Source: Haloglomus irregulare
Lineage (GTDB): Archaea > Halobacteriota > Halobacteria > Halobacteriales > Haloarculaceae
Length of the DNA: 64,000 nt
Direction: 5' to 3'
NCBI RefSeq assembly: GCF_007421925.1
Contig: NZ_QMDX01000009.1
Location: 1-64,000 of the forward strand
Positions 61,482 to 64,000 of the stretch are shown in pieces. The notes below the pieces were generated by a model. That model saw only the letters and a list, made by a program, of their open reading frames with translations. It did not search any database and was not told the origin of the DNA. Every line of letters begins with the position of its first letter. The stretch's first letter is position 1. A program made the position numbers and the translations under genes.

Positions 61482-62723
61482 ATGGCAACGCAGGACGTCG
61501 ACCCGCTGGATGTCGAGCGCGTTCGCGCGGATTTCCCCATCCTAGAACGCGATATCGACGGCCAGCCACTGGTCTACCTCGACAACGCGGCTACTTCACA
61601 GACCCCCGAGCGGGTTATCGACGCCATCTCGGAGTACTACCGGTCGTACAACGCCAACGTCCACCGTGGCATCCACCAGCTCTCCCAGGAGTCGAGCATC
61701 GCGTACGAGGATGCACACGACCGTATCGCCGAGTTCATCGGCGCCGACGGCCGGGAGGAGATCGCCTTCACGCTGAACACGACGCAGGCGATGAACACGG
61801 TCGCCTACGCCTGGGGTCTGAACGAACTCGGCCCCGGCGACGAGGTCGTGCTCACCGAGATGGAGCACCACGCCTCGCTGGTCACCTGGCAGCAGATCGC
61901 CAAGCGGACCGGCGCCGACTGCAAGTACATCCCCATCACCGACGACGGCTACCTCGACATGGAGGCCGCCGCCGAGCTCATCACCGACGACACGCAGATG
62001 GTGTCGGTGGTCCACGTCTCGAACACGCTGGGGACGATCAACCCCGTCGCGGAGCTCGCTGATATCGCCCACGACCACGACGCGTACATCTACGTCGACG
62101 GGGCCCAGTCGGTCCCGCACAAGCCGATCGACGTGAAGGCGATGGACTGTGACTTCTTTGCCTTCTCCGGCCACAAGATGTGTGGCCCCACGGGCACCGG
62201 CGCGATGTACGGCAAGCGCCACATCCTCGAGGAGATGCAGCCGTACCTCTACGGCGGCGAGATGATCCTGAAGGTCGACTTCGATGAGGCGAGCTGGAAC
62301 GAGCTCCCCTGGAAGTTCGAGGCCGGCACGCAGAACATCGCCGGCGGCATCGCGCTGGCGGAGGCGTGTGACTACCTCGACGACATCGGCCTCGAGCGGA
62401 TCCAGCGCCACGAGCAGCAGCTCACGGAGTACGCCTACGACCGACTCACCGAGCACGAGGACGTGGAGGTGTACGGCCCGCCGGGCGACGACCGTGCCGG
62501 CCTCGTGGCGTTCAATATCGCCGGCGCCCACGCTCACGACCTCTCGTCCATCCTCAACGACTTCGCCGTCGCGGTCCGGGCCGGCGACCACTGTACCCAG
62601 CCCCTCCACGACGTGCTCGGGGCCAGCGCCTCCGCGCGGGCGTCGTTCTACCTCTACAACACTCGCGAGGAGGTCGATATGCTGGTCGAAGCCGTCGACG
62701 AGGCGCGCCAGCTGTTCGCCTGA
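61482..62723 (+). CDS. sufS: cysteine desulfurase SufS
   Basis: A 413-residue PLP enzyme that takes sulfur from cysteine for Fe-S cluster assembly. Signs: LVYLDNAATSQTPERVIDAI, RGIHQLSQESSIAYEDAHDR, VLTEMEHHASLVTWQQIAKR, AYIYVDGAQSVPHKPIDVKA (PLP Asp), DFFAFSGHKMCGPTGTGAMY (Schiff-base Lys) and the catalytic Cys in AVRAGDHCTQPLHDVLGAS. Group II type, normal length. The other suf genes are not in the window. Confidence 0.92.
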   Translation: MATQDVDPLDVERVRADFPILERDIDGQPLVYLDNAATSQTPERVIDAISEYYRSYNANVHRGIHQLSQESSIAYEDAHDRIAEFIGADGREEIAFTLNTTQAMNTVAYAWGLNELGPGDEVVLTEMEHHASLVTWQQIAKRTGADCKYIPITDDGYLDMEAAAELITDDTQMVSVVHVSNTLGTINPVAELADIAHDHDAYIYVDGAQSVPHKPIDVKAMDCDFFAFSGHKMCGPTGTGAMYGKRHILEEMQPYLYGGEMILKVDFDEASWNELPWKFEAGTQNIAGGIALAEACDYLDDIGLERIQRHEQQLTEYAYDRLTEHEDVEVYGPPGDDRAGLVAFNIAGAHAHDLSSILNDFAVAVRAGDHCTQPLHDVLGASASARASFYLYNTREEVDMLVEAVDEARQLFA

Positions 62724-62787
62724 GCGACAGCTCAGCCCCGCCGTCGCGTCATCGTTCCGGGGTGCTCGTGTGCCCACGTCAGCGAAC

Positions 62788-62792
62788 TTATA
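62788..62792 (+). promoter_or_regulatory. TATA box of nusA
   Basis: TTATA in GCGAACTTATACCGATG lies 25 bases before the ATG at 62817. It supports that start over an in-frame ATG at 62796, which would sit almost on the TATA box. Confidence 0.55.
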
Positions 62793-62816
62793 CCGATGCC
62801 TGCCGAACCCCGAGTC

Positions 62817-63242
62817 ATGCGTGTCACGCTGTCGGACGAGGCGCGCCGGCTCGTCGCCCTGTTCGAGGACGAGACCGGCGTCGCGGCTCGGGACTGTCTG
62901 GTCGACGACGAGTTCGACCGCGTGGTGTTCGTGGTGCCGGCCGGCGAGATGGGCCAGGCCATCGGCCCGGACGGCCGGCACGTCAAGCGGATGGAGGACC
63001 GGCTCGACCGGGACGTGGAGCTGGTCGAGCACGCCGACCGCCCGGAGGGGTTCGTGGCGAACGCGCTCGCCCCGGCGGCGGTTTACAACGTCACCGTCAG
63101 CGAGAACGGGGACCGCGTCGCGTACGCGGAGGTCGACGCCGCGGACCGCGGCGTCGCCATCGGCACGGACGGCCGGACCATCGGTCGGGCTCGCGAACTG
63201 GCCCGGCGCCACTTCGACCTCGACGACGTGGAGCTGACCTGA
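62817..63242 (+). CDS. nusA: archaeal NusA-like KH protein
   Basis: A 141-residue protein made of two KH domains, the RNA-binding part of NusA, acting in transcription elongation or termination. KH1 is around VVPAGEMGQAIGPDGRHVKR (GxxG in IGPDG) and KH2 around ADRGVAIGTDGRTIGRAREL (IGTDG). DDEFDRVVFVVPAGE, GFVANALAPAAVYNVTVSEN and FDLDDVELT are strongly conserved in haloarchaeal NusA. It has its own TATA box and is apart from RNA-polymerase genes. Confidence 0.85.
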   Translation: MRVTLSDEARRLVALFEDETGVAARDCLVDDEFDRVVFVVPAGEMGQAIGPDGRHVKRMEDRLDRDVELVEHADRPEGFVANALAPAAVYNVTVSENGDRVAYAEVDAADRGVAIGTDGRTIGRARELARRHFDLDDVELT

Positions 63243-63617
63243 CCGGCCGCGAACGGGCGCGTCGCCCGGTGAATCCGGGTTGCTCGCGCGCGCCGGCGGA
63301 GTGGTGGTTCGACGGCCAAACCCCTGTGCATGACCGGTTCGGACGGCACCCGCCGATCCGATACCCGCTTCGTCCAGATTTGGGCCGTATTTCTGGACGG
63401 ACAACGCCCTTAAATTCGTAATACCCGTCCCAATTCCGGACTCACGTCCACTCCGACGACGAATATATCCATTTCGTAAACGATAGCGCTTATGCAGGCC
63501 AGGTTCATCTGGATAATCCGTGATGGAGTGGACCAGCGTTCAGTGGAATAGAGAATCAGTGCACGAACGGAATGCGGAATCGCGTGGTGCTGCCCGTTCC
63601 CGCGAGGGGGTGGACGT
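63243..63617. other. intergenic before MFS gene
   Basis: About 375 bases with less GC around 63400-63550 (CTTAAATTCGTAATACCCG; CGAATATATCCATTTCG). TATA-like strings occur in this part but none is 25 bases from the MFS start, so that gene may have a leader. CGAATATATCCATTTCG is a weak inverted repeat that could be an operator. Confidence 0.4.
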
Positions 63618-64000
63618 ATGGGTCTGATCCGGATGACGAAGTACCGGACGCTGCTGCTCGCGACGATCGGGTTCAACTTCTCCTTCCTCATCTGGTTCTC
63701 GTTCGCGCCGTTCACGGGGCCGATGGCGGAGGAGTTCGGCCTCTCGCTCGCCGAGATCGGTATCCTGGCGAGCGCGGCCATCTGGCTCGCCCCGTTCGGC
63801 CGCATCCTGACGGGGTGGCTCTCGGACAAGTTCGGTGCGCCGACGGTGTTCGCCATCGTCCTGGGGTACGTCGGGGTGTTCTCGATGGCATCGGCGTTCG
63901 CCCAGTCGTACACGGTGTTCTTCATCGAGCGGCTCATCGTCGCGACGGCCGGCATCACCTTCGTCATCGGCATCCAGCACGTCTCCGAGTGGTTCGAGGA
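63618..64000 (+). CDS. MFS transporter, nitrate/nitrite (NarK) type, partial
   Basis: The gene runs off the window end; 127 codons are visible. [20 protein letters not shown] is followed by helix one ([20 protein letters not shown]), then [20 protein letters not shown] with [20 protein letters not shown], the MFS G-x-L-S-D loop, and [29 protein letters not shown] with an R in helix two (PFGRILTG) is typical of nitrate/nitrite porters. An ATG five codons later (63633) is an alternative start. Confidence 0.75.
   Translation, partial: MGLIRMTKYRTLLLATIGFNFSFLIWFSFAPFTGPMAEEFGLSLAEIGILASAAIWLAPFGRILTGWLSDKFGAPTVFAIVLGYVGVFSMASAFAQSYTVFFIERLIVATAGITFVIGIQHVSEWFE

Noticed and set aside
1-64000. 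CRISPR array or cas genes
   Set aside because: No regularly spaced repeats and no cas-like motifs were seen in the window.

Overview
The window looks like the chromosome of a haloarchaeon (class Halobacteria). The core is very GC-rich and its proteins are strongly acidic. Many genes have a TATA-like box about 25 bases before a leaderless start. It carries archaeal or haloarchaeal marker genes: CarS (archaeol lipid synthesis), SRP54, Rio2, NMD3, archaeal NusA, a multi-OB-fold RPA, a Taw2/Trm5-type enzyme and several haloarchaea-only families. The genus cannot be named from sequence alone.

Layout. 1-2.6 kb: a broken low-GC gene, then a patatin, a small Cys-rich protein and a response regulator cut off near 2594. 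2.6-8.2 kb: an AT-rich, gene-poor accessory zone with small zinc-binding gene fragments, a fragment of a plasmid-type Rep gene, a full-length Rep gene in the opposite orientation, 1.4 kb of AT-rich sequence, and a tyrosine integrase beside tRNA-Arg(GCG). This looks like one or more decayed integrated plasmids or pleolipovirus-like elements. 8.2-32.8 kb: core genes, including RPA, kynureninase, a PAS/GAF histidine kinase, an Lrp regulator with an APC permease, rio2, pyrE with a purine permease, a GpgS-like glycosyltransferase, two Nudix enzymes, NMD3 and Taw2. 33.1-40.2 kb: a second accessory zone, with a proline dehydrogenase pseudogene, a frameshifted transposase, a molybdate/tungstate ABC transporter with a divergent TOBE-type regulator, and a frameshifted molbindin. 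40.7-64 kb: core genes again, namely carS; a tightly overlapped operon of two diadenylate-cyclase-like proteins and a 2H phosphoesterase; hemC-SUMT-hemD; a CoA-transferase; a P450; a NifU-type protein; an in-frame fusion of a membrane protein to MsrA; srp54; cdd; tRNA-Arg(TCT); sufS; nusA; and the start of an MFS nitrate-type transporter cut by the window end.

Genes that seem to work together: hemC, SUMT and hemD make uroporphyrinogen III and precorrin-2. The wtpA/B/C-like genes and the regulator at 35849 handle molybdate or tungstate. The 41452-43288 operon may form and handle c-di-AMP or a related nucleotide. pyrE and the permease at 24238 serve nucleotide metabolism or salvage. The most unusual items are the diadenylate cyclase pair with a 2H phosphoesterase, the membrane-protein/MsrA fusion, the small ORF joined by ATGA overlaps on both sides between the SUMT gene and hemD, and the inverted pair of Rep sequences.
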